Both the position numbers and the translations under genes were made by a program. A DNA stretch of 64,000 nucleotides from UBA10438 sp964432155 (lineage in GTDB: Bacteria > Bacteroidota > Ignavibacteria > Kapaibacteriales > Kapaibacteriaceae). Of this stretch, positions 1 through 8,343 are shown piece after piece (position 1 is the stretch's first letter; each line of letters begins with the position of its first letter). The notes beneath the pieces were generated by a model. It made no database searches, was not told where the DNA came from, and saw only the letters and a list, made by a program, of their open reading frames with translations. Location of the stretch: positions 186,001 to 250,000 of the forward strand of contig CAYSMF010000001.1 in assembly GCA_964432155.1 (NCBI GenBank). The letters run 5' to 3'.

Positions 1-861
1 TCAGGACATCTCCCTGTGCGCGTGCAGAGCTTTGTTAGGGGGCAACACAACGAGTGGATGAACGAAGGCCTCCTCCCTGCAGGTGGCGAGCTTCACCGTA
101 TTGCAGGTGTGAAGCTCTTTAGTGATGGTGCTCTCGGTTCGCGCGGAGCGCTATTGCGCACCCCATATTCAGATCAGCTCGACACGCGGGGTATTGAGTT
201 GCTATCTGTCGACGAAATGATCACACGTATGCGTGAAATCGTGGAGGCAGGATGGCCTGCAATCGCCGTGCACGCAATTGGTGATGCAGCCGTCCGCAAT
301 GTGCTCGATGCCTACACGGCTGTTCGGAGCATGCCAGGGGGCGAGGACATGATTCTTCGAATCGAACACGCTCAGCACGTTGCCCAAGATGATGTACACC
401 GTTTTGCCGAACTTGGCATTATTGCGTGTGTTCAATCGAGCCACTGCATAAGTGATGCATCAATGGCTGTCAAACGACTTGGCGACGAGCGCCTTGCATG
501 GTCGTATCGCTGGAGGTCACTGCTTGATGCCGGCGTGACAATTACGGGCGGATCAGACGCCCCTATCGAACCTCCTTCTGTCATCGAAGGTCTGCGTGCG
601 TTTGTTCATCGCGTTCCCTATGGCCACACAACACCATGGTGCGCAACTGAGTGCATTGCGTCTGTTGAAGCTGTGCGCTCCTATACAAGCGATGCACATC
701 GTGCAAGCGGAATGGAATACAGGAGAGGTAAGCTCGAAGTTGGGTACGATGCGGACATCGTCGTCGTTTCACATGACCTTCTTGATAACGCATCGCATAT
801 TCCCGATGACGTTGTCATCCGTGCCACGTTCACTGCAGGACGCCTGCGGTATGCAGGGTGA
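1..861 (+). CDS. Amidohydrolase, YtcJ-like (C-terminal part; 5' end outside window)
   Basis: The reading frame is open from base 1, so this is the C-terminal part (about 286 residues) of a longer enzyme; the first in-window GTG at 16 is not the real start. Motifs of the YtcJ/amidohydrolase-3 family are visible: SDGALGSR (near 121-145), HAIGD (281-295), RIEHAQH (358-378) and GSDAPIEPP (549-575), which supply metal and substrate ligands of the TIM barrel. The closing segment GKLEVGYDADIVV is the typical return strand of the composite beta domain. Family members are metal-dependent hydrolases of amide-like bonds, mostly with unknown substrate. The N-terminal HxH metal site lies outside the window. 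The stop overlaps the next start (GTGA), so the two are translationally coupled. Substrate unknown. Confidence 0.9.
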   Translation, partial: SGHLPVRVQSFVRGQHNEWMNEGLLPAGGELHRIAGVKLFSDGALGSRGALLRTPYSDQLDTRGIELLSVDEMITRMREIVEAGWPAIAVHAIGDAAVRNVLDAYTAVRSMPGGEDMILRIEHAQHVAQDDVHRFAELGIIACVQSSHCISDASMAVKRLGDERLAWSYRWRSLLDAGVTITGGSDAPIEPPSVIEGLRAFVHRVPYGHTTPWCATECIASVEAVRSYTSDAHRASGMEYRRGKLEVGYDADIVVVSHDLLDNASHIPDDVVIRATFTAGRLRYAG

Positions 862-2045
862 GGCCCGATCTCCAACAGGAGTTTATCGGACGTGTCACTG
901 CTGAGACGCACCAACGACTGTGCACTCAGCTCGAAGAGGTACTTGGAACCTCAATCGAATTTCGCGTGTGCGAGATGCCCATTTTCGTTTCGCATTCGAT
1001 GCGACAACAACTCGAGCAGGCAGCAATCGAACTCACCATTCAATGTTCTCAGCCACATGTGATAGAACATACGGCACCGAGCATCCCGGAAGATGCACGT
1101 GTTCCTCACACATCACCACGCCCGCTTTTCTCTGTTGTAGACTTCGCCATTACGCGTGATAGCGATGGCGAGTTCGTGCCGAAGCTGATCGAGTTGCAAG
1201 GCTTTCCTTCGCTCTACGGATATCAGCTTATGTACACGTCGCAGATGCAGAACGTGTATGAGCTCAAGGGTACAACACCATTCTGTTCAGATCTGACATT
1301 TGAAGAGTACATCGGAATCCTGCGCGAGTGCATATATGGTCAATGTGAGCCATCTGCGGTAGCATTGGTTGAGCTTGATCCACTCGTGCAGAAAACACGT
1401 CCAGACTTTGTCGCGTATGAACGCTTGATTGGTTTGTCAACAGTGAACATCAGAGACATCAAGCGTAACGATCGTTCGCTCATTGTCGATCAGCACGATG
1501 GACGAGAACATCTGCTCCAGCGTGTATTCAATCGAGCCATTGTCGATGAACTGAATGACATGCACGTTCCTCTACAGTTTGCTTGGACCGATGACCTCGA
1601 TGTGCAATGGGCTGGCCATCCGAACTGGTACTATCTGATGAGTAAGGCAGCGCTACCATATCTCGATCATCCTACTGTTCCAAGGACACAGCTCGTCGAT
1701 CAGATCGATACCATGCCTGCTACGTTGGAACAATGCGTCCTAAAGCCGCTCTATGCATTCGCTGGTAAGGGCGTCGTCGTTGGTCCCACAGAGGCCGATC
1801 TCCACGCGATACCACAACACGAACGCTCGCAGTGGATCCTTCAGGAACGCATTGACTATGCGCGGTGCGTCCCAACACCGTACGGCGATAATGCTGTTGA
1901 AATTCGCATCATGTGCGTATGGCCAGACCGAATGGAGAGGCCGCTCCCCATTATGTCGCTCGCACGCACAGGACGCGGAGTGTACATGGGTGCACGATAC
2001 AACACGGAGCCATGGACTGGTAGCTCAGGCTGCTTGTTTGTCTAA
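858..2045 (+). CDS. Unknown protein with ATP-grasp-like C-terminal half
   Basis: 395 residues, GTG start overlapping the upstream stop by four bases. I do not recognise a named family. The segment VLKPLYAFAGKGVVVG (bases 1738-1785) looks like the glycine-rich lysine loop of ATP-grasp ligases, and the following WILQER and EIRIM segments resemble the later ATP and metal binding strands. The N-terminal half is rich in acidic residues and contains no signal peptide or membrane segment, so the protein should be cytoplasmic. Coupling to the amidohydrolase suggests a shared substrate, perhaps ligation and hydrolysis of an amide, but that is inference. It ends five bases before the convergent TlpA-like gene, with no visible terminator between. 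Confidence 0.7.
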   Translation: MRPDLQQEFIGRVTAETHQRLCTQLEEVLGTSIEFRVCEMPIFVSHSMRQQLEQAAIELTIQCSQPHVIEHTAPSIPEDARVPHTSPRPLFSVVDFAITRDSDGEFVPKLIELQGFPSLYGYQLMYTSQMQNVYELKGTTPFCSDLTFEEYIGILRECIYGQCEPSAVALVELDPLVQKTRPDFVAYERLIGLSTVNIRDIKRNDRSLIVDQHDGREHLLQRVFNRAIVDELNDMHVPLQFAWTDDLDVQWAGHPNWYYLMSKAALPYLDHPTVPRTQLVDQIDTMPATLEQCVLKPLYAFAGKGVVVGPTEADLHAIPQHERSQWILQERIDYARCVPTPYGDNAVEIRIMCVWPDRMERPLPIMSLARTGRGVYMGARYNTEPWTGSSGCLFV

Positions 2046-2050
2046 GTACT

Positions 2051-3937
2051 CTATTGCGCTAGCAATGCTTCGATGCGCGTGGTGGCATCTTCAAGGAACT
2101 GTTCCTCTGGTGTCATCCCAACTTCCTTGAACTGAACACGTCCATCCTTGCCCAGATAGAACTTGGTGGGGATGCCGGTTACACCATACTGCCGCACTAC
2201 CTCATCCTTTGAGTCGATGTACATCGGGAAGGTTAGTGATGCATTGGTCTTGAGGAAGTCGCGAACAGTCTTTGATCGATCATCTGAGCGTTCCCAGACG
2301 TTCACAATCGCAAAGACAACATTAGGATTCGTCTTGTAGCGCTCGTAGAGCTTTTGCAGTGACGGGAAGGACTGTCGGCATGGTCCACACCAGGTCGCCC
2401 AATAGTCGATAATGACGACCTTCCCCTTCCAGTCGGAGATCTTCACAGGCGCACCATCAAGCGTCACGAATGTTCCATCGATCATCGGCTGGTTCAGCAT
2501 CTCACGAACAACACGCTCGGAGAGCACACTTCGACCTGCTTTACGAAGTTCAGCTTCCTTTGCCGCAATCGTTGCACTATCGAGTCCGGCCTGTGCAAGA
2601 AGTGTACGGTAGGCGTCAAGAATGCCTTGTGTCGAAGCCCCCTGACGAAGCGCAAGCTCAGCCATTGACCTTGCCTTGTCGTTCAATTGCTGATCGCGGT
2701 ACAACCCGATGAGCATCTCATAACAACCTTTCTCTGTCTGTGGGCCACCAATCGAGGCACTCTTCTCGAGTGCAGCAATTGCCTTCGCTGGCTCCTTGCG
2801 TGCGCGATGAATCGCCCCCTCAACGAATCGTAACTCGGAGGTTGCGATACGTTGTTCTTCCTTCCATTCCGACAAGCCATATGCAGGGGGCTTAATAGCG
2901 ACGTTCTCTGCTGCCTCGAGTCCACGTTCAACGAGCGAGAGTGCTGCTGGCTGAAGCGAATCGACTGCGCCGACGTAGTTAACAGCTTGGTGGTACGACA
3001 TCGCATACAGACCAGGCGTCTGCTCGAAGAATCGGGCAAGCTGCTGCATCGTGCGCTGTTTCATTGCGGCATCAATGACGGCATTGACCAAGTTTTGGCG
3101 AGCATACGACTCGGGCCATGCTTTGAGATGATCTGACGCCATCTGCATGAATTGGTCGGCTGATTGTGCCGCACCAAGCTTGCTGAGTGCGATTTGTTCC
3201 TCGACGATCGAGCGTGGGAAACGCGCTCCAGCGTCCATCATGACCTTCTGTGCGTCCTCGCCACGACCTTGCATCTCGTATGCTTGCGCAATCGCGATTG
3301 CTTCGAGTGGCGACGTCACCTGACGTATTGATGTGGTGATCTCGCGTGCTTTTGCAATTGCTTCTGCTTCTTCAAGTGTTCCAAGGTTTTTCATCAACAT
3401 GATCGAGTTGATGCGAGCAACCATGTTCGAAGGATACGCCCGAACCTCGGCATCGATCTCTTCCATGGCACCTTCGAAGTCCTCACTCATGCGACATTGC
3501 TTTGGCAGCTGACCATAACGTGCCATCCCAGCACGAAGGTGCGCTCCTTGTACAGCTCCGCCCCGCTCGGTAGCGCACAAGAACTCCCAGAAAAGGTCCT
3601 TGTTTGTGTCGTACGCGCTTCCGTCTCCGATCTTGACAATACCGTAGACAACAGATGCAGCGAGTTTCGCTGTCCCCTTCCAACGTGACCCCGACTTCGA
3701 AAGCTGAACCTCAATCGCCACCGGCGATTCAGCATCGGACGTAAAGGTATAGACTACTGCATGCAGCTCACCTTGTGAAAGCAGCCCTTTGTCTGCCTCT
3801 CCAGGAACGTACTCAATTACAACCTCACCACCTGGTCGTGGCGACGTTGGAAGCATTGTTACGGTGCCTGCAACTGCTACAGCCGTGAGAACAAGGAAAC
3901 CAACAGCAACGGTAAAACCGTGAACAAGCAAGCGCAT
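2051..3937 (-). CDS. Secreted TlpA-like thiol-disulfide protein with TPR-like middle region
   Basis: 628 residues from the ATG at 3937, chosen because AGAGGA lies five bases upstream and the following residues (MRLLVHGFTVAVGFLVLTA) form a clean signal peptide; longer starts up to 4066 would run into the neighbouring SDR gene. After an N-terminal beta-like region (about 25-130), residues 130-480 are alpha-helical and repeat-like, probably TPR-type. The C-terminal 130 residues are an AhpC/TSA-TlpA thioredoxin fold with the redox motif WCGPC (Cys517, Cys520) and the cis-proline segment GVTGIPTKF. Family members reduce or exchange disulfides in the cell envelope. It lies 50 bases downstream of the SDR on the same strand, so it may share its transcript. 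Partner protein unknown. Confidence 0.88.
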   Translation of the reverse strand: MRLLVHGFTVAVGFLVLTAVAVAGTVTMLPTSPRPGGEVVIEYVPGEADKGLLSQGELHAVVYTFTSDAESPVAIEVQLSKSGSRWKGTAKLAASVVYGIVKIGDGSAYDTNKDLFWEFLCATERGGAVQGAHLRAGMARYGQLPKQCRMSEDFEGAMEEIDAEVRAYPSNMVARINSIMLMKNLGTLEEAEAIAKAREITTSIRQVTSPLEAIAIAQAYEMQGRGEDAQKVMMDAGARFPRSIVEEQIALSKLGAAQSADQFMQMASDHLKAWPESYARQNLVNAVIDAAMKQRTMQQLARFFEQTPGLYAMSYHQAVNYVGAVDSLQPAALSLVERGLEAAENVAIKPPAYGLSEWKEEQRIATSELRFVEGAIHRARKEPAKAIAALEKSASIGGPQTEKGCYEMLIGLYRDQQLNDKARSMAELALRQGASTQGILDAYRTLLAQAGLDSATIAAKEAELRKAGRSVLSERVVREMLNQPMIDGTFVTLDGAPVKISDWKGKVVIIDYWATWCGPCRQSFPSLQKLYERYKTNPNVVFAIVNVWERSDDRSKTVRDFLKTNASLTFPMYIDSKDEVVRQYGVTGIPTKFYLGKDGRVQFKEVGMTPEEQFLEDATTRIEALLAQ

Positions 3938-3987
3938 GAACATCCTCTGTACCATGAGGTAACCCTCATCCGTAATTGCGACAGCAC

Positions 3988-4725
3988 CTACCTTGTTAGA
4001 TGGTAGCCACCGTCGACGATAATTGTTTGCCCGGTAATATAGCGCGAAGCTGTCGCGAAAAACCACACGGCGTCAAAGACATCAGTAACATCGCCATACC
4101 GCTCCATAGGTATGCGGTCGATCTCAATCATACCGGCACGTTCATGCTCTGCTACATCGTTGGGCTGAACGATGATACCAGGAGCAACTGAATTGACGGA
4201 GATCCGTGGTGCTAGGCCACGCGCAAGCGTTTGAACCATGGTGTGAAGAGCGCTCTTGCTGACATTGTATGCGATCCTATCGCGCCAGATCTCGTGTGCA
4301 CCAAGCGAACCCATGCTGACGATGCGTCCATCTCGATTATGCGCGATACACAGCTCGTGGTAGACTCTGCTAATGGTAAGCAGTGGAACCGTGTTTATCG
4401 CAAACGCATCAACGACATCCTGCTCGCTGATTGTTGCCACAGGTGTGCGTGCGGGAAACACGCCCACGTTACTCACGATAACATCTGGAACGCCCAACTC
4501 CGTCGTGCACTGGAGCAGTGCAGATGTTAGATCAGACTCGTTGCGAACATCACACTCAACAGCAGTGCAGGCGCGCCCCAATGTTCGAATCTCTTCGGCT
4601 GTTGCAGTCGCTTCATCAACAGATGTGCGATACGTAAAACCAACATCGTACCCGCTCTTGGCGAAGAGCAATGCAAGCCCCTTTCCAATGCGACGTGCAC
4701 CGCCGGTGATCAAGACTACTGGCAT
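3988..4725 (-). CDS. Short-chain dehydrogenase/reductase, FabG/FolM-like
   Basis: 245 residues. The ATG at 4725 begins MPVVLITGGARRIGKG, the Rossmann dinucleotide loop; the upstream in-frame extension has no homology-like content and lies in ygfZ. The catalytic Ser (thirteen residues before Tyr) and YNVSK are intact, and the C-terminus ITGQTIIVDGG is classic for SDRs. The ARRIG variant of the glycine loop and the YRT segment after strand two resemble pteridine/dihydrofolate reductases of the FolM/PTR1 type and suggest NADPH use. That would fit the ten-base overlap with ygfZ, a folate-binding protein gene, but FabG-like oxoacyl reductase remains possible. Cytoplasmic. Confidence 0.88.
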   Translation of the reverse strand: MPVVLITGGARRIGKGLALLFAKSGYDVGFTYRTSVDEATATAEEIRTLGRACTAVECDVRNESDLTSALLQCTTELGVPDVIVSNVGVFPARTPVATISEQDVVDAFAINTVPLLTISRVYHELCIAHNRDGRIVSMGSLGAHEIWRDRIAYNVSKSALHTMVQTLARGLAPRISVNSVAPGIIVQPNDVAEHERAGMIEIDRIPMERYGDVTDVFDAVWFFATASRYITGQTIIVDGGYHLTR

Positions 4726-5720
4726 GATGCATCCTGAAGTGGAGGAAGGTACTGTGTAGCTTCGAACGCTACATCGCCCGACCGTACGCCGATCGGCGTG
4801 TTGGTGACGGCATGCTCCCCACGCACATAGCCGAGCGCGAGCCACGAAGCCCCATCGCAGGAACGGGTCACGGACGTGATTACACCAACCGGCGAGGAGT
4901 CAATCTGGAGGACGTCGCCCTCGTGTACCTCCTGTGCTGCAACAATGCCCATAATTCGCTGCTTCACCTTGTTGTACGAGTCGAGTCGAGCGATCACTTC
5001 CTGTCCGATATAGCAGCCCTTTGTGAACGACGTCAGATGGAGTAGACCGGCCTCGAGCGGATTATATGCTTCCGACCATTCATGGTCGTGAGCACCCATG
5101 CCGCTGAGAATCCGGAGATATGCCACATCCACAGCATTGAGCTCTGGAATGTCGGTAGCATTCTCGCGAAGTACACCAGCGATATGTGCTAAGGCCTCGC
5201 GATCGCCAACAATCCAGAATGAGAGTTCACAGCTCGATGGCATGCGAACCACCTTAACCTGTTGACCGTCAAGTTCAATCGAAGTCCACTGTCCAAGCGA
5301 CCAACGTCCGCAATCAACCGACATCAGGCCCTCGACGATCTCGGCCGAGCGTGGCCCCATAATCTCGATACATGCGTGCTGCTCTGTCAGGTCCTGCAAT
5401 CGCACATCATCAGTGATGATATACTTCTTCAGCCACGTAATGACTGACGATGACGTACCGGACGAACCGAGCAGGTATGCGTATTCGTCGGCCTGCATGA
5501 CCATGACCACATCGAGAATTCGAGCTTTTTCGTTGACAATGACCGTCTGGATGCCGTGATCTGGGAGTAATTTTGTCAGATCGTTTGTTGTCATGCGATG
5601 AAGCAAATCGATCCGATCGCTTCCAGAGCATCGAATAACGGCTCCACCCTCTGAGTATGTCCATGCAGCGGAGCGTTGGGCTGCGATGCACGATGATCGC
5701 GTTGGTAGTTGTTCAGTCAC
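4716..5720 (-). CDS. ygfZ: YgfZ/GcvT-like folate-binding protein
   Basis: 334 residues from a GTG at 5720, preferred because AAAGGA sits at 5729-5734 on the minus strand, eight bases upstream; ATG 5771 is an alternative adding 17 residues. The family signature KGCYIGQE is present near the C-terminal third (TSFTKGCYIGQEV), and the N-terminal segment VIRCSGSDRIDLLHRMTTND is the usual GcvT/YgfZ folate-binding entry. YgfZ proteins use tetrahydrofolate and help maintain or repair certain iron-sulfur enzymes, for example MiaB-type methylthiotransferases; an MtaB relative is encoded at 62405. The start lies fourteen bases from the probable start of the divergent subtilase. The 3' end overlaps the SDR start. 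Confidence 0.9.
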   Translation of the reverse strand: MTEQLPTRSSCIAAQRSAAWTYSEGGAVIRCSGSDRIDLLHRMTTNDLTKLLPDHGIQTVIVNEKARILDVVMVMQADEYAYLLGSSGTSSSVITWLKKYIITDDVRLQDLTEQHACIEIMGPRSAEIVEGLMSVDCGRWSLGQWTSIELDGQQVKVVRMPSSCELSFWIVGDREALAHIAGVLRENATDIPELNAVDVAYLRILSGMGAHDHEWSEAYNPLEAGLLHLTSFTKGCYIGQEVIARLDSYNKVKQRIMGIVAAQEVHEGDVLQIDSSPVGVITSVTRSCDGASWLALGYVRGEHAVTNTPIGVRSGDVAFEATQYLPPLQDASCQ

Positions 5721-5734
5721 CGTTGGTATCCTTT

Positions 5735-7726
5735 GTGAGACTTCAAACCTACGAAAGAGCGCTGTTTGCATTGTACGTTGTCGTGAGTGCAACAATGCAG
5801 TGTGCAGCGCAAGGAGTTCCCTATCGAGTGCTTTTCCGTGATAAGGGGCCCGAGCGCTTTGTACCAGGAACACCGGCGTATGACACCCTCCTTCGCCAGT
5901 TTTCTCCTCGGGCTCTTGAACGGCGCCAACGGATGGGTCTGCAACCGCTTGTCGACAGTACAGATGCGCCAATCTTCCTCGGATATCTTCGTGACATTGA
6001 ATCGCCATCGACGCGGATTGTCTTTACGCTCCCGTGGTTCAATGCGGTGGTAATTGAGTGTACGCCTGAGGATTCTCTTCGGATTGCGAATCTTCCATGC
6101 GTCGTCTCTGTCACACCCACGAGTCGTCGCGCCTATCAGCCCTTTGTGGATACCGATTGTTCAGCGGCAGCATACGGCACAGAGTCGCTTCAACACGATG
6201 TTCTTCAGACAAAGACACTCCACGATGCAGGTGTCTACGGTACAAATGTTCTTATCGGAGTGATTGATACCGGATTTCGTTGGAAGCAGATGTCTACCCT
6301 TCGCCACCTGCACGTGGTCCGGGAAATCGATCTGATCCAGGGTGACTCGACAACTTCGAACGAACCAGATGATCCTGAATCACAGGATAAGCACGGTAGC
6401 CTCGTATTATCAGTACTTTCTGGCTGGGAGCACGACTCCCTCATCGGTATTGCTCCTTTTGCTGCGGTTATTCTCGCCAAGACCGAGGATATGCGGTACG
6501 AGCATCGCGTTGAAGAAGAAGCGTATGCCAGTGCGGTGATGATGATGGAGCGTGATGGTGTCGATATCATCACCTCGTCGCTTGGATACCGAACCTTCGA
6601 CGACGGACAGGATTCAACGCGGTATACTGATCTCAATGGGTCGACGACCTGGGCTGCGCGTTCACTCAACGCTGCCGCTGCACGCGGCGTAATCTGTGTA
6701 ACATCAGCGGGCAACGATGGACCTGCAGCTCGGACAATTATCACGCCCGCAGACGCAGATAGTGTTATCACAATTGGTGCACTAGCACCTGACGGTGTGA
6801 GTGCTTGGAGCAAGTCGTCATGGGGACCGACCGCGGATGGTCGTATGAAGCCAGACTTTGCCGTTCCCGGCGTTCGGATTCGCAGTCAAGAAGTCGACAA
6901 CTCGTTCTCCCGACCTTCAGGTACGTCAATCTCTGCTCCTATTTTTACTGGCGGCGTCGCACTGCTACGCGAACTCTATCCCACGGCCCCTCCGTGGTAC
7001 ATTCGCGCTGCTCTTCGGCAGGCATCGCAGCGCCCCGACCCAGACAGTGTAGCAGGATTTGGAGCTCCTGACCTTCGTCGTGCCGCAGACATCCTGGGCC
7101 GAGCAATGGGGCCTGGTATCAGTCAACCAGTGATTTCAACGATCGATGCACAACGCAGTGTGTTCGTAAGTGTCTTCTCGTTGGATGCATTCGGTGTCGA
7201 ACTTCTGCTCCGTGATCCAATCACGGGAACCACGACGACTATTACTCCCAAGTTTCTTGAAGATCCTTGGTGCATGTTCCAACTGACATCTGAACAGCTT
7301 TTTCGAGATACGATGGAGGCACGGATCATCGTGACTCGAGCAGACGACAACGCCACGTTCTCGTACCCACGTGATACTTCGTGGTTTGCACTTCCGCGGA
7401 ATACGCTCCAGATTCCCTGCGGCGTTCGTCTGCCTGGTTCCGTGACATCCATGGATGCAACAACTCCGGGATATACTCCCGTGCAGATTGCCGGGCATCC
7501 ACTGACCGCTGGACTGCAAACGATCTCGCTTGTTGGCGCGATTCCAGCTGGGGCAACGATCCGGTTCGTGCATGCTACCAGCGGTACCTATGTTGATGGA
7601 ACGTTGGACGTTCATGACAATCGACGTGCGACCGTGACTCTTCCACATGCTGTACAGCGTGGCGTGTATATGCTGGTCATTCGTGCGTATGCAAGCACGT
7701 TCACCCTTCCGGTTATCGTTCGATGA
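5735..7726 (+). CDS. Secreted subtilisin-like serine protease (S8) with probable T9SS sorting domain
   Basis: 663 residues from the GTG at 5735; ATG starts at 5657, 5663 and 5693 are possible but would overlap ygfZ. From 5735 the first 26 residues (RALFALYVVVSATMQCAAQ) form a signal peptide. The catalytic triad is Asp178 (VIDTGF), His220 (KHGSLV) and Ser398 (GTSISAP), with the oxyanion Asn in TSAGNDGP. The region after about 445 is beta-rich, and the last 80 residues end in GVYMLVIRAYASTFTLPVIV-Arg, which resembles a T9SS type A sorting domain. Predicted role: extracellular or surface-anchored protein degradation. The stop overlaps the next ATG, coupling it to an SDR. Confidence 0.92.
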   Translation: MRLQTYERALFALYVVVSATMQCAAQGVPYRVLFRDKGPERFVPGTPAYDTLLRQFSPRALERRQRMGLQPLVDSTDAPIFLGYLRDIESPSTRIVFTLPWFNAVVIECTPEDSLRIANLPCVVSVTPTSRRAYQPFVDTDCSAAAYGTESLQHDVLQTKTLHDAGVYGTNVLIGVIDTGFRWKQMSTLRHLHVVREIDLIQGDSTTSNEPDDPESQDKHGSLVLSVLSGWEHDSLIGIAPFAAVILAKTEDMRYEHRVEEEAYASAVMMMERDGVDIITSSLGYRTFDDGQDSTRYTDLNGSTTWAARSLNAAAARGVICVTSAGNDGPAARTIITPADADSVITIGALAPDGVSAWSKSSWGPTADGRMKPDFAVPGVRIRSQEVDNSFSRPSGTSISAPIFTGGVALLRELYPTAPPWYIRAALRQASQRPDPDSVAGFGAPDLRRAADILGRAMGPGISQPVISTIDAQRSVFVSVFSLDAFGVELLLRDPITGTTTTITPKFLEDPWCMFQLTSEQLFRDTMEARIIVTRADDNATFSYPRDTSWFALPRNTLQIPCGVRLPGSVTSMDATTPGYTPVQIAGHPLTAGLQTISLVGAIPAGATIRFVHATSGTYVDGTLDVHDNRRATVTLPHAVQRGVYMLVIRAYASTFTLPVIVR

Positions 7727-8343
7727 GCTCTCTCAACGTCCTCGTCACTGGTGCGTCAGGTGGCCTAGGCACCATCGTCTGTGAACATCTACGGAGCAGT
7801 GGCTGGCACGTGCGAGCGTGGTCGCAGCACGACGTTGACCTCCGTGATTGCGAAGCTGTAGGACAAGCGTTCGCAGCAATCACGGAGCCATTACATGCCG
7901 TCGTTCATACTGTCGGAGGAATCATCGCAGGACGCCAGCTCGCGGAGTCAACGACCGATGATTTCGATACGATGGTTGATCGCAACCTTCGTTCAACCTT
8001 TCATGTTATTCAGCATACAATGCCGTTGCTCGCAGTCACCCGTGGAGCTATCGTTACGATAGGCGCATACGCAGCACTACACCCGGCACCAATGAAAGCC
8101 CTGTATGCAGCAACGAAGGCAGGAGTGCATGCACTCACGTGTGCTGCAGCCGAGGAAGGTCGCATTCACGGCATTCGAGCCATTTGTCTTGCCCCGTACA
8201 TTATCGATACCCCTGCAAATCGCGAGTGGAGCAGTCCCGAAGAGCGTCAATCATGGGTTCATCCACTCACAATGGCCGTCGAGATTGAACGTCTCATCGC
8301 GCCTTCTTCCGACGTTACGGGCATCGTGATTCCGATGCCGTAA
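7723..8343 (+). CDS. Short-chain dehydrogenase/reductase family protein
   Basis: 206 residues, shorter than the usual 240-260. ATG overlaps the subtilase stop (ATGA). The dinucleotide loop is TGASGGLG and the catalytic Tyr/Lys pair is kept as YAATK. The serine normally thirteen residues before the Tyr is not there; the strand reads IVTIGAYAAL, so the active site is atypical, as in some dihydropteridine-reductase-like SDRs. A conventional SDR C-terminus (TGIVIPM) is present. The following ABC exporter starts on the last base of its stop codon (TAATG). Substrate unknown; pairing with a secreted protease upstream is probably just operon packing. Confidence 0.82.
   Translation: MSSLNVLVTGASGGLGTIVCEHLRSSGWHVRAWSQHDVDLRDCEAVGQAFAAITEPLHAVVHTVGGIIAGRQLAESTTDDFDTMVDRNLRSTFHVIQHTMPLLAVTRGAIVTIGAYAALHPAPMKALYAATKAGVHALTCAAAEEGRIHGIRAICLAPYIIDTPANREWSSPEERQSWVHPLTMAVEIERLIAPSSDVTGIVIPMP

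Noticed and set aside
5721..6008. N-terminal extension of ygfZ back to 6008
   Set aside because: It would overlap the subtilase coding region by nearly 300 bases and has no YgfZ-like content; GTG 5720 has a good ribosome binding site.
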